64,000 nt of DNA from JBOGUF01 sp050696075 (GCA_050696075.1 JBOGUF010000196.1:1-64000), one strand, 5' to 3'. Positions 16,619-25,739 are shown, numbered from the stretch's first letter. Numbers and translations: made by a program. The notes: generated by a model from the sequence alone, not told the origin.

Positions 16619-17346
16619 TCGTCTATCCCTCCATCGACATCCGCGCCGGTCGCTGCGTGCGCCTGGCCGAAGAGGGCGACTTCACGAAGGAACCGCTGTT
16701 CTACGCCGACCCGGTTGAAACGGCTCGCCGGTGGACCGCGGCCGGCGCCGAATGGCTGCACGTCGTGGACTTGGACGGAGCGGTCGGCAAGCGCCCGATC
16801 AACACTGAAACCGTGCAACGGATTCGCGCTGCCATCGACCTCCCCATCGAGCTCGGTGGGGGGCTGCGAACTGAGGACCATATCGCCGCGGCATTCGCCA
16901 TCGGCGTCGATCGCGTCGTCCTTGGCTCCGTGGCGCTCTCTGATCCGGCGCTCGTCGTGTCGGCGGTCGAACGATGGGGCGGGCGCATCGCTGTTGGACT
17001 CGACGCCCGCGACGGAAAGCTCGCCGCAAACGGGTGGCTTGAACAGACCAACCAGACCGTCCATGAGGTCGCCCGATCACTCGCTCAGGCCGGCGTCGCG
17101 TGCTTCACCTTCACCGACATCCGTCGCGACGGCACGCTAACCGGGCCCAATCTTGACGCGCTTCGCTTACTGATCGCCGCCGTCCCGGCCGACGTCATCT
17201 CCTCAGGCGGGGTTGGAACGCTCGATGACGTGCGCGCGGTGGCCGACGCCAGGGCGGCCGGCGTCATCATTGGCCGGGCGCTGTACGACGGTCGCGTCGA
17301 CCTGGCAGCGGCGATCGAGGTTGCACGCGGAATGGTGACGGTATGA
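16615..17346 (+). CDS. hisA: ProFAR isomerase
   Basis: A 243-residue (beta-alpha)8 barrel catalysing the Amadori isomerisation of ProFAR to PRFAR. Catalytic Asp residues are in the expected half-barrel positions (YPSIDIRAG at the start and FTDIRRDGT in the second half). Phosphate-binding glycines are in ELGGGLR and SSGGVGT. The start overlaps hisH (ATGA) and the stop overlaps hisF. Actinobacterial PriA is a bifunctional relative; without trp context I assign plain HisA. Confidence 0.95.
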   Translation: MIVYPSIDIRAGRCVRLAEEGDFTKEPLFYADPVETARRWTAAGAEWLHVVDLDGAVGKRPINTETVQRIRAAIDLPIELGGGLRTEDHIAAAFAIGVDRVVLGSVALSDPALVVSAVERWGGRIAVGLDARDGKLAANGWLEQTNQTVHEVARSLAQAGVACFTFTDIRRDGTLTGPNLDALRLLIAAVPADVISSGGVGTLDDVRAVADARAAGVIIGRALYDGRVDLAAAIEVARGMVTV

Positions 17347-18140
17347 TGCCAGGCGGCGCCACGGTGAACGCAACTTCGACGCTGACCCGACGGGTAATTC
17401 CCTGCCTCGATGTGACCGATGGGCGTGTGGTCAAAGGGATCGAGTTCGTTAGCTTGCGCGATGCGGGCGACCCGGTCGAGTTGGCCGCCTTCTACAACGC
17501 GGAGGGCGCGGACGAGTTGGTCTTTCTCGATATCACGGCCAGCTCGGACAGCCGCCAGACGATGATCGACGTCGTCGAACGGACGGCCGACCAGCTTTTC
17601 ATTCCTTTGACGGTCGGCGGTGGCGTCCGCACCGTCGAGGATATCCGCGCGCTGCTCGCTGCCGGCGCCGACAAGGTCTCGATCAACACTTCCGCCATCA
17701 CCAATCCTGAGCTGATTACGGCCGGCGCCGAGATTTTCGGCCGGCAATGCATCGTCGTCGCCATCGACGCTCGCCGCAATCCCGACGGCACGGGTTGGGG
17801 CGTCTTCACGCATGGCGGCCGGCGGCCGACTGGGATCGACGCCGTCGAATGGGCAATGAGCGCGGCCGAGCTCGGCGCCGGCGAATTGCTCGTGACGAGC
17901 ATGGATCGGGACGGCACCCGCGACGGCTACGACCTCGAACTGCTGGAGGCGATCGGCAGCCAGGTCGCCGTTCCCCTTATTGCCTCCGGCGGCGCCGGTA
18001 CACTCGATCATCTCGTCGAGGCGCTGGCGCCGACTCGGGCCGACGCCGTGCTGGCCGCCTCGATCTTCCACTTCGGCGAGTTTCGGGTGGGCGAGGCGAA
18101 GCGACACCTCGCCCAAAACGGTATCCCGATGCGACTATGA
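17343..18140 (+). CDS. hisF: Imidazole glycerol phosphate synthase, cyclase subunit
   Basis: A 265-residue (beta-alpha)8 barrel using PRFAR and ammonia from HisH to make imidazole glycerol phosphate and AICAR. It shows RVIPCLDV (catalytic Asp) near residue 19, LTVGGGVRT, and TSMDRDGT with the second catalytic Asp. ATG at 17343 overlaps the hisA stop; a GTG at 17364 would also fit and would trim seven residues. The stop overlaps the hisIE start (ATGA). Confidence 0.96.
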   Translation: MMPGGATVNATSTLTRRVIPCLDVTDGRVVKGIEFVSLRDAGDPVELAAFYNAEGADELVFLDITASSDSRQTMIDVVERTADQLFIPLTVGGGVRTVEDIRALLAAGADKVSINTSAITNPELITAGAEIFGRQCIVVAIDARRNPDGTGWGVFTHGGRRPTGIDAVEWAMSAAELGAGELLVTSMDRDGTRDGYDLELLEAIGSQVAVPLIASGGAGTLDHLVEALAPTRADAVLAASIFHFGEFRVGEAKRHLAQNGIPMRL

Positions 18141-19054
18141 CCGCCGTTGACTTCCCGGTTCGATTTGACAGCGACGGCCTGGTCCCGGCCGTCATCCAGG
18201 ATGCCGTCAGCGCCGAGGTCCTCATGCTCGGCTTCATGAACGCCGACGCACTCGACGCGACCCGGCGCACGGGTAAGGTGCATTTCTGGAGCCGGAGTCG
18301 CGGCAAGCTCTGGCGCAAGGGCGAGACCTCCGGGCACGAACAGCTCGTCGAGGAAATCCTCGTCAACTGCGAACAGAACAGCCTGCTGCTCAAGGTTCGC
18401 CAGATCGGCGCCGTCTGCCACGACGGCTTTTCGTCATGCTACTACCGGCGTCTGGAAGAGGACCGATCGCTGACCGTCGTGCGAGAACGCGCGTTCGATC
18501 CCGCGGACGTCTACCTGGATTCCGCAGCCGGGATCGCCACCCAATCGCGCCGCTGGTATGGCGCTTATGAGTATCTGCGGGACAACGATCTCGCCACGAC
18601 GTCAAACACCTCGAAGCTGCTCCGATCCGGCTCCTCCACGTTGGAGCGCATCGGCGACGAACTGGCCGAACTGGCCGGCGTGCTGGATGGATCGCACACG
18701 CACGACGATCGAGATGCGGACGTCGTCCTCGAAGGATCCCAACTCCTCTACTGGATTGCGGTGGGCGCGGTTGCCCGTGGATTCACCTGGGACGATCTGC
18801 GACTGGATCGGGCGCTGGCAACCGGGGCTGACAACGTCACCGCCGCGTCGTGCGCCCGCTTGCTCCTCGCGGAAGCGAAACGCTGGCGCGCCGACCAGAC
18901 GACGACGCCCGAGGAATTGCACGCGGTCACGGCGCTCGTCGCGCAGGCATCCCGGTCCGCCGACGTTTCGCCGCAACGCCTGATCGAAGCGGACCTCGCG
19001 GATTTGCGCGGTCGACCCTATCTGTCGCCCTATTTCGAACGACCTGACTCCTAG
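18137..19054 (+). CDS. hisIE: Bifunctional PR-AMP cyclohydrolase / HisE-like pyrophosphohydrolase
   Basis: A 305-residue fusion. Residues 1-115 are the HisI domain: SRSRGKLWRKGETSGH and the zinc cysteines Cys78, Cys94 and Cys101. The canonical DCDxD magnesium motif reads N77-C78-E79-Q80-N81, so all three aspartates are replaced. From about 140 to 260 comes a divergent MazG/HisE-like domain with acidic ERIGDELAEL and a downstream EGSQLLYW, rather than a typical HisE. It is the last gene of the operon and its start overlaps hisF. The stop codon shares CTAG with the stop of the convergent Wzz-like gene. Assignment of both activities rests on position as well as sequence. Confidence 0.85.
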   Translation: MTAVDFPVRFDSDGLVPAVIQDAVSAEVLMLGFMNADALDATRRTGKVHFWSRSRGKLWRKGETSGHEQLVEEILVNCEQNSLLLKVRQIGAVCHDGFSSCYYRRLEEDRSLTVVRERAFDPADVYLDSAAGIATQSRRWYGAYEYLRDNDLATTSNTSKLLRSGSSTLERIGDELAELAGVLDGSHTHDDRDADVVLEGSQLLYWIAVGAVARGFTWDDLRLDRALATGADNVTAASCARLLLAEAKRWRADQTTTPEELHAVTALVAQASRSADVSPQRLIEADLADLRGRPYLSPYFERPDS

Positions 19055-19686
19055 GAAGGGGTGCCGGCGGACGCGCGCTCTGGCGTATCTATCCGGCGGC
19101 GATCACGCCCGGTGTCTATAAGTACGGCCAGACCAACCGCGAAGACGAGGGCCACCAAAGTCTCCACGGCGAGAATGAGCCAGCGGTTCGCGTTTGCGGG
19201 CGACGGGTCTGACGGTGGGTCGATCACGTGGACCGTCGCGGGGTCGCCTCCGTCGGCGACGAGGTATCGGTTGACCGCCTCGGGCAAGATAGTCGCGACC
19301 GCGTCCGCGATGGCTTGGGCCTCAGCCGCGTCGTCACGCGTCGCGACGACTGTCAGGATGCGGCTGTAGCGTTCTCCGCGCAGCGCGGCTTGCACGTCGT
19401 CCATCGCGATCGTCGCGTTCGTTTCGGACGGCAACGCTGCGGCGACCATCTCCGCAAAGACTCGCGAACCGACAAGCACCGGAGCATCGTCCAGCACCAT
19501 CAACTCGGGGCGCTCGGCGCTGCCTGGCACCTCGGTATCGCCCGGTATCAGAACGGTAGCCCGAATGGACGACTCATACGGCGGATTGCTGGTGAGCCAG
19601 AATCCCACGACCAGCACAACGAGCGGAACGGCGGCGACCAACCACCACCACCGCCATACGATCTGGAGAAGTCGAGGAAGTTCCAT
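19051..19686 (-). CDS. Wzz/YveK-like polysaccharide chain-length protein
   Basis: A 211-residue protein with two membrane helices, near residues 14-32 and 168-190, flanking a periplasmic domain. This is the topology of Wzz/BY-kinase-modulator proteins, which set polysaccharide chain length or activate a tyrosine kinase. No cytoplasmic kinase domain is fused. It lies 22 bases downstream of the initiating sugar transferase, on the same strand. The ATG at 19686 is preceded by AGGA at good distance; TTG at 19689 is an alternative. Its stop codon interlocks with that of hisIE. Confidence 0.75.
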   Translation of the reverse strand: MELPRLLQIVWRWWWLVAAVPLVVLVVGFWLTSNPPYESSIRATVLIPGDTEVPGSAERPELMVLDDAPVLVGSRVFAEMVAAALPSETNATIAMDDVQAALRGERYSRILTVVATRDDAAEAQAIADAVATILPEAVNRYLVADGGDPATVHVIDPPSDPSPANANRWLILAVETLVALVFAVGLAVLIDTGRDRRRIDTPERASAGTPS

Positions 19687-19707
19687 CAAGTTCGTCCTGC
19701 CTGACGC

Positions 19708-21219
19708 CTAATAGGCGCCACGACCGGTGACGACGGCCGGCGCGGTGCGAAGGACAATCTTGAGGTCGAGCCAGGGAGACCAGTGCTCGGCGTAATAGAG
19801 GTCGAGCCGCACCATCTCCTCGAAGGTCAGGGTGCTCCGGCCGTTGATCTGCCATAGGCCAGTCAATCCCGGCGTGACGAGCAGTCGCTGCCGGTGCCAG
19901 TCGTCGTAGTCCGCCACTTCCTCGGGCAACTGAGGACGTGGACCGACGACGCTCATGTCACCGCGGAGGACGTTGATGAACTGCGGCAACTCGTCGAGGC
20001 TCCAGCGGCGCAGCTTGCGGCCGAGCTTCGTCAGCCGGGGGTCGTCCTGTAACTTGAACAGGCGTGGGTCCATCTCCTCGCCGTATGCCGTCATCACCTC
20101 CGCGCGCTGCTGATCGGCGTTCTCGACCATGCAGCGAAACTTGAGCAGGGTGAATGGCACGCCGTTGCGACCGATCCGCTGCTGGCGAAAGAGCACCGGT
20201 CCGGGAGACTCCCGCCGAATCCGCCAGGCGATGGAGAGCATCGGCAACGACATGGTCAGCAGGACGATGGAGGCGATCACGATATCAATCGCGCGCTTCA
20301 CGGCGTAATTCGCGCCGCGGATCGAGGCGTCTTTGAGCCCGATCAGCGGCACCCCGGAGACTTCCCCCAGATCGACCCGGTCGAGGGAGAGTTGAAGCAG
20401 GTCCGGCACGACCTTGAAGGTCACCGACCGCTGCCGGCATTGGTCGATGATCGCCAGAACGCGCTCGTGCGCGTCACCGGGAAGCGCGATGATGACCTCG
20501 TCGATGTCGCGAGAGGCGACCAGCTCACCGACGTCTTCGGTCGTCCCCAGGCGATCGGCACGGGTCACCCGGTGCTCCGTGGCGACCGCGACCGCGTCGG
20601 CGGTGATCCCATCGTCGACGAAACCGACGACGCGGTAGCCATAGGATGACCGGCCCATCAGCGCCTGCATCACCCGCCGCCCAGCGCCACCAGCCCCGAC
20701 GACGAGCACGCGATCAACGCCGATGCCGCGCGCCCACAACCTCCGCAACAGCAGCCGCGACACCACTCGGCGCAGGAGCAGCAGCAGGATCGCGCCGACC
20801 CAGGCATAGACGAGCGCCAAGCGCGACGGGAAATAGCGCAACAGGTACGCAAAGAGGATCACTGCCGCCATCGACGTCGTCACGCTGCCGATGACGAGGG
20901 TCGCCTCGTCGAGCAACGACGTCCAACGTGGCAACCGGTAGGCGCGACGTATGAGGAAGACGACGAGGGTGGCGCCCATCAGGAGCGCGGCAGGCAGATA
21001 GAAGGTCGAAAACGGTCGCCAATCTCCCGGTTGGATTGCCCCACCGATCTCCCAGGTGTAGCGCACCGTATAGGCCAGCCAGAAGGCGAACCAGAGGAGC
21101 GCCGCATCTGAACCGACGCGGGCGAACTGTTGAATCAGCCGCAGGCGATTCGCCGCGAACTTGCGCCTCGGCGGCTGTTCACTTGATTGCAACTCGTCGA
21201 TTGTCGGAATGCGCTGCAC
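19708..21219 (-). CDS. Initiating polyprenyl-phosphate sugar phosphotransferase
   Basis: A 503-residue exopolysaccharide priming enzyme of the WcaJ/CpsE type, which transfers a sugar-1-phosphate to undecaprenyl phosphate at the membrane. The N-terminal part has four or five membrane helices. A Rossmann-like CoA_binding_3 domain follows (VLVVGAGGAGRRV). The last about 200 residues form the catalytic bacterial sugar transferase domain with KRAIDIVIA, FRQQRIGRNG, LLKFRCM, DELPQFINV and VVGPRP. The GTG at 21219 has AAGGGG upstream; a GTG at 21306 with GGAG is an alternative that would leave only 47 bases to the divergent HIT gene. Confidence 0.92.
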   Translation of the reverse strand: MQRIPTIDELQSSEQPPRRKFAANRLRLIQQFARVGSDAALLWFAFWLAYTVRYTWEIGGAIQPGDWRPFSTFYLPAALLMGATLVVFLIRRAYRLPRWTSLLDEATLVIGSVTTSMAAVILFAYLLRYFPSRLALVYAWVGAILLLLLRRVVSRLLLRRLWARGIGVDRVLVVGAGGAGRRVMQALMGRSSYGYRVVGFVDDGITADAVAVATEHRVTRADRLGTTEDVGELVASRDIDEVIIALPGDAHERVLAIIDQCRQRSVTFKVVPDLLQLSLDRVDLGEVSGVPLIGLKDASIRGANYAVKRAIDIVIASIVLLTMSLPMLSIAWRIRRESPGPVLFRQQRIGRNGVPFTLLKFRCMVENADQQRAEVMTAYGEEMDPRLFKLQDDPRLTKLGRKLRRWSLDELPQFINVLRGDMSVVGPRPQLPEEVADYDDWHRQRLLVTPGLTGLWQINGRSTLTFEEMVRLDLYYAEHWSPWLDLKIVLRTAPAVVTGRGAY

Positions 21220-21352
21220 GGCCCGCCCCTTGCGGCCCCGGTCATCGACCAGAGCGCCCCTCGCCCGTCGCCCGCGGACGGCATCACGCAGCGTCGATGA
21301 TACCACTTGCCTATCTCCATGAACCCGGCGTGGCGAATGGTAAGATCGAGGC

Positions 21353-22282
21353 ATGACCGCACAGCAGCAGCACCGCTCGACGGCACATACCCACGATCCA
21401 AACGCGCCGGGCCTCGGACGCCTATGGACACCATGGCGCATGAAGTACGTCGGCGGCGACACCGGCGAACCCGGTTGCATCTTCTGCAGCCGGCTCGCCG
21501 GCGACGACGACGTCGCTTCGTTGATCCTCCTTCGAGGCGAATGCGCCTTCTCGCTCATGAATCTCTATCCATATAACACCGGCCACCTCATGATCGTGCC
21601 GAACGCGCACGTCGCGACCCTCGAAGATGCCGATCCGGCGGATGTCGCGGCGGTGGCCGCCCTGCTCCACCCGATTACGCGAGTGCTACGTCGCGTGCTG
21701 AATCCGGCCGGCTTCAACGTCGGCTTGAATATCGGCGACGTCGCGGGCGCGGGAGTGGCCGAGCATCTCCACATGCACGTCGTCCCGAGATGGAATGGCG
21801 ACGCCAACTTCATGCCGATCCTCGCGTCAACCATGGTCATGCCCGAGCTGATTCCGGCTACCTACGCCAAGCTCCGGGCCGAGATTGAGCGTGACCATCA
21901 AACTACTGGCGAAAGCGCGCCAATTGCGCTCGTCATCCTCGACCCAACGGCAGAGCACGTACTGATTCGTCGTCATGCCAAGGATGCACGCTTGTTCACG
22001 GCAACTCCGACTGACGAGGAGCCGGTCTGGAGATCTGCCATGCGAACGCTCGAAGAGCACAAGCTCGCGGTCTCGCTGGTCGGCTGGGCCGGCGCCGCGC
22101 GAACCGGCGAGCAACCACCCGCGCTTGCCTACGTGACTTCCAGTCCATCGACCGACACGCGTACCGAGACGCGGTGGATTACGATCGGAAAAGCGATCGA
22201 GGCCCTGTCTGAAAAGGAAGCCGTTTTCGTCCGAACCGCAGTCGACCGGATCAAACCGTCCCTCCCGGCGTCAGCGGGCTAG
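21353..22282 (+). CDS. HIT family hydrolase with C-terminal extension
   Basis: A 309-residue protein. Residues about 20-180 are a HIT domain of the Ap4A-phosphorylase/hydrolase branch: LWTPWRMKYV, a CIFC zinc pair (Cys42, Cys45), NLYPYNTGH, and the catalytic histidine triad HLHMHVV (His138, His140, His142). Most such proteins stop near 170-190 residues. Here about 120 further residues follow (from about 188), beginning APIALVILDP. These look like a small alpha/beta domain, perhaps a degenerate Nudix fold, but I cannot see a Nudix box. Nucleotide hydrolysis is likely. A terminator follows at 22328. Confidence 0.85.
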   Translation: MTAQQQHRSTAHTHDPNAPGLGRLWTPWRMKYVGGDTGEPGCIFCSRLAGDDDVASLILLRGECAFSLMNLYPYNTGHLMIVPNAHVATLEDADPADVAAVAALLHPITRVLRRVLNPAGFNVGLNIGDVAGAGVAEHLHMHVVPRWNGDANFMPILASTMVMPELIPATYAKLRAEIERDHQTTGESAPIALVILDPTAEHVLIRRHAKDARLFTATPTDEEPVWRSAMRTLEEHKLAVSLVGWAGAARTGEQPPALAYVTSSPSTDTRTETRWITIGKAIEALSEKEAVFVRTAVDRIKPSLPASAG

Positions 22283-22327
22283 TCTCCAGCGAAACCGACC
22301 TGTCGCGCGAAGGGGTATACTCTCCCA

Positions 22328-22355
22328 ACCGGCCTGGTACGGCCGGTCGATTTTT
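22328..22355 (+). terminator. Rho-independent terminator after the HIT gene
   Basis: A perfect 7-base stem ACCGGCC/GGCCGGT with a six-base loop (TGGTAC), followed three bases later by five T residues (22351-22355). It is placed 46 bases after the HIT stop and before the MFS gene, so the two are separate transcription units unless read-through occurs. Confidence 0.85.
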
Positions 22356-22407
22356 GCCTCACGACTTCGGAACCCGAAGTCTAGGAGCCCTAGCGAGGTC
22401 AACACGG

Positions 22408-23760
22408 GTGGCAGGAGCCGACATCCGCCGGTATTCGAGCGACCGGCGCGGGATGGCGCTCAACTTCGTCCTCGGGATCGGCAACGGGTCGTTGCTTATC
22501 CTGGCCGACACGCTGATCCATCCGACCCTGGTTCTTGCCCTCTTTGTCGCTACCCTCACCGACGACCCGCTCTTGATCGGCCTCGTCCCGGCTATTGCCT
22601 CGGGCGTCTGGTTTCTGCCGCAACTCTTCTCCGCGGCCATCGTCCAGGGGCGTCGCCGGCAGCTCCCCTGGGCGGCCGGCGCTTCGATCGTGCGCACCGC
22701 CGCCATCATTCTCTTGGCCCTCGTCGGTTACCGCGCCGGGACGATGTCCGACAGTGAGCTCCTACGCTCGTTTTTCATCTGCTACATCGCGTACAACCTC
22801 GCGTCCGGCTTCGCCAATGTTCCGTCAACTGAACTGGCCGCGAAGGCGATCGCCGCCGAAAAACGGGGCCTCTTCTTCAGTCAACGCAATCTCTGGGGGG
22901 GCATCCTCGGTTTCGGCGCCGGTTTCGTCATCCGCGAGGTGCTGGGGTCAGGCGGCCCAGAGTTCCCGCGCAACTTCACGTTCCTCTTCATCGCCGCCGC
23001 CCTCGCGCTCGCCGCGGGCACCTTCTTGCAGGCGGTGATGCGCGAACCGGTGCGAGTCACGGCCCACCGGACCGGCTCGTTCGCGCGTTCCCTGCGCGAT
23101 AGCCCGCGTGTGCTCGCGGACGGCAACTACCGTCGGTTTATCTTCTTCCGCATCCTGCTCTCGTTGTCGGCCATCGCCGATCCGTTCTTCATTGTCTACG
23201 CGCTCCGCGAGCTCGACGCGCCAGCGTCGTTCGTCGGCCTCTACGTCGCGGCGATGACGGCGTCACGCATCGTCTCCAACCTGCTCTGGGGCGCGCTCTG
23301 GAACCGCCTCGGCAACCGGGCCGTCCTACAATTCTCCGCGCTGATTCGCCTCACTGCCCCGGTGATCGCCTTGATGCTGCCCTATATCACCCGGACCGAT
23401 CTCTACCAGGACCGTGTCTCGAACGAACGCGTGGCGCTGTACGCCTTTGGCGTCGTCTTTGTCGCCTACGGCGCCGCACTGAGCGGTCAAATCCTAAGTA
23501 ACCTGGGATACATCCTCGACATCGCGCCCGACGAGCTACGGCCGACATACATCGGTCTCGCCAACACGATCCTCGGCGTCGTCAGCTTTATCCCGATCGT
23601 CGGCGGCTCGATTGTCGAACGCTACGGCTACGAGGAGCTCTTCCTCGCGGCGACCCTGCTCAGTCTCGGCGCGGTCTTCCTCAGCGGCACCCTCACCGAC
23701 ACCCACGCTCGGACGCGACCGACGATGGCCGCCTGGGGATTGAGGCGGGCACGACCGTAA
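22408..23760 (+). CDS. Major facilitator superfamily transporter
   Basis: A 450-residue integral membrane protein with about 12 hydrophobic helices and an MFS-like layout. A short loop after helix 2 and a longer central loop (near HRTGSFARSLRDSPRV) separate the two halves. No substrate-specific motif is recognised; it may be an efflux or sugar carrier. The GTG at 22408 has GAGGT upstream; a TTG at 22354 sits in the terminator T run and was rejected. It converges on pckA with a 19-base gap. Confidence 0.82.
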   Translation: MAGADIRRYSSDRRGMALNFVLGIGNGSLLILADTLIHPTLVLALFVATLTDDPLLIGLVPAIASGVWFLPQLFSAAIVQGRRRQLPWAAGASIVRTAAIILLALVGYRAGTMSDSELLRSFFICYIAYNLASGFANVPSTELAAKAIAAEKRGLFFSQRNLWGGILGFGAGFVIREVLGSGGPEFPRNFTFLFIAAALALAAGTFLQAVMREPVRVTAHRTGSFARSLRDSPRVLADGNYRRFIFFRILLSLSAIADPFFIVYALRELDAPASFVGLYVAAMTASRIVSNLLWGALWNRLGNRAVLQFSALIRLTAPVIALMLPYITRTDLYQDRVSNERVALYAFGVVFVAYGAALSGQILSNLGYILDIAPDELRPTYIGLANTILGVVSFIPIVGGSIVERYGYEELFLAATLLSLGAVFLSGTLTDTHARTRPTMAAWGLRRARP

Positions 23761-23779
23761 CGCGGTACTGAATTGACCT

Positions 23780-25405
23780 CTATTGGTTTGAGTCTGAGAC
23801 ATCCGGCCCAGCGCCTGCCACCGCCGGATCGACCTGATCGCTAAACTGGCGGAAGTTGCGGGCGAAACTCCGCGCCAGTCGCGCGGCGCGGCGATCGTAG
23901 GCCGCGGCGTCCGGCCAGTTCTCCCGCGGTCGAAGCACATCAGATGGCACGTCGGGACACGACGTCGGCACGGCAAGGCCGAAGAACAGCTCGGTTTCCG
24001 TTGGCGCCTCGGCGAGCTGCTCACCGACAACCTCCCGCACGATCGCTCGCGTATGCGCGATGCTCATCCGATGCCCAGTGCCGTACGGTCCCCCTGTCCA
24101 ACCGGTATTGACCAGCCAGACGGCCGACCGATGCCGGCGGATGCGCTCGCCAAGAAGCTCCGCGTACCGAATCGGATCGAGCGGCAGGAACGGCAAGCCA
24201 AAGCAGGCTGAAAAGGTCGCTTCCGGCTCGTCGACGCCGCGCTCGGTGCCGGCGAGCTTTGAGGTGTAGCCGGAGAGGAAGTAATACATCGCCTGCTCGG
24301 ACGTCAGGCGCGAGATGGGGGGCAGCACGCCGAAGGCATCGGCCGTCAACAGGATCACGTTGGTGGGGTGTCCGGCCGTTCCCCGCGGCGTCGCGTTCTC
24401 GATGAACGAAATCGGGAAAGCCGCACGCGTATTCTCCGTCAGCGAGTCGTCGTCCAACCGCGGCTGCCGGGTTGCGGGGTCGAGCACGACGTTTTCGAGC
24501 ACCGTCCCGAAGCGATGGATAGCACGATAGATGTCGGGTTCGGCATCGGCTGACAAGTTGATCGCCTTGGCGTAACTGCCACCCTCGAAGTTGAAGACGC
24601 CGTCGTCGGACCAGCCGTGCTCGTCGTCGCCGATCAAGGTCCGGCTTGGGTCGGTCGAGAGGGTCGTCTTACCCGTGCCGGAGAGACCAAAGAAGAGGGC
24701 GGCGTCGCCGTTCGGTCCCTCGTTACAAGAACAATGCATCGTCGCGACGCCGCGAATCGGCAACAGGTATTGCAGCGCGGTGAAGATCGACTTCTTGATC
24801 TCGCCCGCGTAGCGAGTGCCGGCGATCAGCACGATTCGACGAGTCAAGTCGAGAGCGATCGTGACATCGCTGCGCGTTCCGTCGCGCGCCGGGTCGGTGC
24901 GCAGCGACGGCGCGTGCAGCACCGTGAACTCGGGTTCCAGGCCGCGAGCGCGCTCCTGCTCGGGTGGCACGATGAAGAGGTTGCGGGCGAAGAGGGCGTG
25001 CCCCGCGCACTCGCTGACAACGCGCACGCGTAGGCGATAACTCGGATCGGCGCAAGCGTTTAAATCCTCGACAAACCGCTCGCGCCGTCGCAGGTGGCCG
25101 ATCATACGGTCAAGCAGCGCGTCGAACGCTTCAACTGTCATTGGCTGGTTGACGGAACCCCACGCGACCGCGTCGTCAGTCGCGGCATCGCGGACGATGA
25201 ACTTGTCTTGCGGCGAGCGGCCGGTGTGCTCGCCCGTTTCGATCGACAGCGCCCCGCCGTCGGCCAGTAGCGCTTCTCCACGCCGCAGGGCGTGCTCGTA
25301 CAGCGCGCCGACAGGCAGGTTTTGGTGGGCGCCCGCGCCAGCCAGCGTCAACAGCCGGCGATCCCTTTCGTCCTCGAGCACATGATCCGCGACTCGCACC
25401 GCCAT
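23780..25405 (-). CDS. pckA: Phosphoenolpyruvate carboxykinase (ATP)
   Basis: A 541-residue ATP-dependent PEPCK converting oxaloacetate to PEP, the first committed step of gluconeogenesis. Visible motifs are TGRSPQDKFIV, the kinase-1a P-loop GLSGTGKTTLS, the metal-binding IGDDEHGW, and the NVILLTADAFGVLPP segment of the ATP-type family. The length is typical. A strong GGAGG lies upstream of the ATG. It is monocistronic; the neighbouring 334-base gap upstream should carry its promoter. Confidence 0.96.
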   Translation of the reverse strand: MAVRVADHVLEDERDRRLLTLAGAGAHQNLPVGALYEHALRRGEALLADGGALSIETGEHTGRSPQDKFIVRDAATDDAVAWGSVNQPMTVEAFDALLDRMIGHLRRRERFVEDLNACADPSYRLRVRVVSECAGHALFARNLFIVPPEQERARGLEPEFTVLHAPSLRTDPARDGTRSDVTIALDLTRRIVLIAGTRYAGEIKKSIFTALQYLLPIRGVATMHCSCNEGPNGDAALFFGLSGTGKTTLSTDPSRTLIGDDEHGWSDDGVFNFEGGSYAKAINLSADAEPDIYRAIHRFGTVLENVVLDPATRQPRLDDDSLTENTRAAFPISFIENATPRGTAGHPTNVILLTADAFGVLPPISRLTSEQAMYYFLSGYTSKLAGTERGVDEPEATFSACFGLPFLPLDPIRYAELLGERIRRHRSAVWLVNTGWTGGPYGTGHRMSIAHTRAIVREVVGEQLAEAPTETELFFGLAVPTSCPDVPSDVLRPRENWPDAAAYDRRAARLARSFARNFRQFSDQVDPAVAGAGPDVSDSNQ

Positions 25406-25739
25406 CGTTTAGTTCCCCTCCTTCTCCCCCGCCCCTCATGCAATTGGCGGCTTCGAACTGTACCCAACATACAGCATCAAACACATGCGCCTGTATGAAT
25501 AGCACAGACGACCCGTCGCTCGCAGGAAACGTGCCGACAGCGAGACGACGCGAGCAACGATCAGCATCGACTATGGAGAACTGATTCATGAAACAGCGCA
25601 ATCATAAGCGAACTTCGCTAACGCAGCCGATGATATGGTGCTAAGCTTGCGGCTGTTTCGGACCCTATACCAAAGCACGGTCAGGGCTGGCTATCAATTT
25701 GTCACCGTTAACTAGTTTCGCCGGTAGCGTCTACAGATC
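25406..25739. other. Intergenic region with nested inverted repeats
   Basis: No gene is visible in these 334 bases between the divergent pckA and GT39-like genes. It is less GC-rich than its surroundings. It contains GAAACAGC (25590-25597) paired with GCTGTTTC (25652-25659), and inside this loop a perfect hairpin AGCGAA-C-TTCGCT (25607-25619). Regulatory sites of both genes must lie here, but I cannot assign promoters. Confidence 0.4.

Noticed and set aside
17747..18136. Upstream extension of the hisIE reading frame through hisF
   Set aside because: The sequence is an out-of-frame shadow of hisF and is Arg-rich; the ATG at 18137 overlaps the hisF stop as in the other his genes.
22354..22407. 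TTG start for the MFS transporter at 22354
   Set aside because: It lies in the T run of the terminator of the HIT gene and has no ribosome-binding site; GTG at 22408 has one.
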